In this document: piece after piece, positions 4,724-5,037 of the stretch
How the letters are laid out: each line of letters begins with the position of its first letter
How positions within the stretch are numbered: position 1 is the stretch's first letter
Source: CAYZTD01 sp964473335
GTDB lineage: Archaea; Thermoplasmatota; E2; DHVEG-1
DNA: 5,037 bases
Assembly (NCBI GenBank): GCA_964473335.1
Contig: CAYYOO010000099.1
Span: forward strand, 1-5,037
Direction of reading: 5' to 3'
The notes under the pieces: model-generated
Database searches by the model: none
What the model was told of the DNA's origin: nothing
The model's input: the letters and a program-made list of their open reading frames with translations, nothing else
Made by a program: the position numbers and the translations under genes

Positions 4724-4983
4724 TTATCAAGTTCCTCTAAGAATTCTTTAGCAGATTTGGATTTGAATTTTCCTTTTTCATAGGAATCCCATGCTTTTTC
4801 AACCCTTTGAGCAAACTCTATTTCATGTCTGAGATCTTTTGCTAAATCGACAATTTTTTTTAAAATAAACTTGTTTTTTTCCTTTATTATAATAAATTCG
4901 TCTCCAACTGAAATACCCTTTCTTAAATTACTTGGAATTACGATTTGACCCTTTGAACTCATCTTTGTTATAGCGACATCCAT
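4717..4983 (-). CDS. AbrB/SpoVT/MazE-type antitoxin
   Basis: An 88-residue antitoxin and probable autorepressor. Residues 1-42 form the swapped-hairpin AbrB/SpoVT DNA-binding domain: MDVAITKMSSKGQIVIPSNL, with the hallmark SSKGQIVIP, then RKGISVGDEFIIIKEKNKFIL. A helical region follows and ends in YEKGKFKSKSAKEFLEELDKC, an acidic/basic helix like the toxin-wrapping tails of RelB-type antitoxins. The frame could extend 16 codons upstream to ATG 5031-5029, but a strong TATA box lies inside that extension and GTGAT stands just before the ATG at 4983, so the shorter form is chosen. The toxin gene follows with a 7-nt overlap. Role in plasmid or island maintenance, or in defence, is inference. Confidence 0.9.
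   Translation of the reverse strand: MDVAITKMSSKGQIVIPSNLRKGISVGDEFIIIKEKNKFILKKIVDLAKDLRHEIEFAQRVEKAWDSYEKGKFKSKSAKEFLEELDKC
4733..4738 (-). promoter_or_regulatory. ribosome binding site of the toxin gene
   Basis: AGAGGA on the minus strand lies 9 nt before the toxin ATG and inside the last codons of the antitoxin. It allows coupled translation of the pair. Confidence 0.55.
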
Positions 4984-5015
4984 AATATCACATGGTAAGA
5001 TATGTCTTACATAAC

Positions 5016-5027
5016 TTATATATTTTT
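5016..5027 (-). promoter_or_regulatory. TATA-box promoter of the toxin-antitoxin operon
   Basis: On the minus strand AAAAATATATAA is a strong archaeal TATA box centred about 38 nt before the ATG at 4983. Transcription would start near 4995, leaving a leader of about 12 nt that contains GTGAT as a partial ribosome site. The antitoxin probably binds this region to repress the operon, as in other pairs; no clear inverted repeat was found to name as operator. Confidence 0.6.
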
Positions 5028-5037
5028 CCATAACTGC

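Overview
The window looks like a low-GC archaeal chromosome segment, most likely euryarchaeal. The evidence is a translation initiation factor aIF-1A gene, a separate beta subunit of an ADP-forming acyl-CoA synthetase, TATA-box-like promoters about 25 nt before several genes, and a tRNA gene without an encoded CCA end. A methanogen-related, mesophilic lineage is possible, but nothing here fixes the taxon.

Left part (1-2274), all on the plus strand: an operon-like run of three genes. These are the 3' end of a phenylacetate-CoA ligase-like gene, then the beta (ATP-grasp) subunit of ADP-forming acyl-CoA synthetase 3 nt later, then S-adenosylhomocysteine hydrolase, which overlaps the beta-subunit stop by one base (TAATG). 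The first two genes suggest interconversion of aryl or acyl acids and their CoA thioesters, with energy recovery as ATP. The third is methyl-cycle housekeeping. The hydrolase is the long form usual in bacteria and plants.

Middle (2275-3692): an intergenic stretch of about 230 nt that may hold a minus-strand gene remnant, then a short soluble TraB/PrgY-family protein, apparently with a leaderless or nearly leaderless transcript, then aIF-1A with its own TATA box and T-rich terminator.

Right part (3693-5037): an accessory-looking segment built around a duplicated tRNA. An intact tRNA-Arg(CCU) lies at 4353-4427. A broken copy 660 bp upstream shares its first 48 nt exactly and loses all tRNA character after the T loop. 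Between them, on the minus strand, is one unrecognised gene with a PH-like sequence pattern. Past the tRNA, also on the minus strand, is a type II toxin-antitoxin pair: an AbrB/SpoVT-type antitoxin followed by a RelE-type toxin, overlapping by 7 nt. The arrangement resembles a tRNA-associated insertion site or its scar, but no integrase is visible here.
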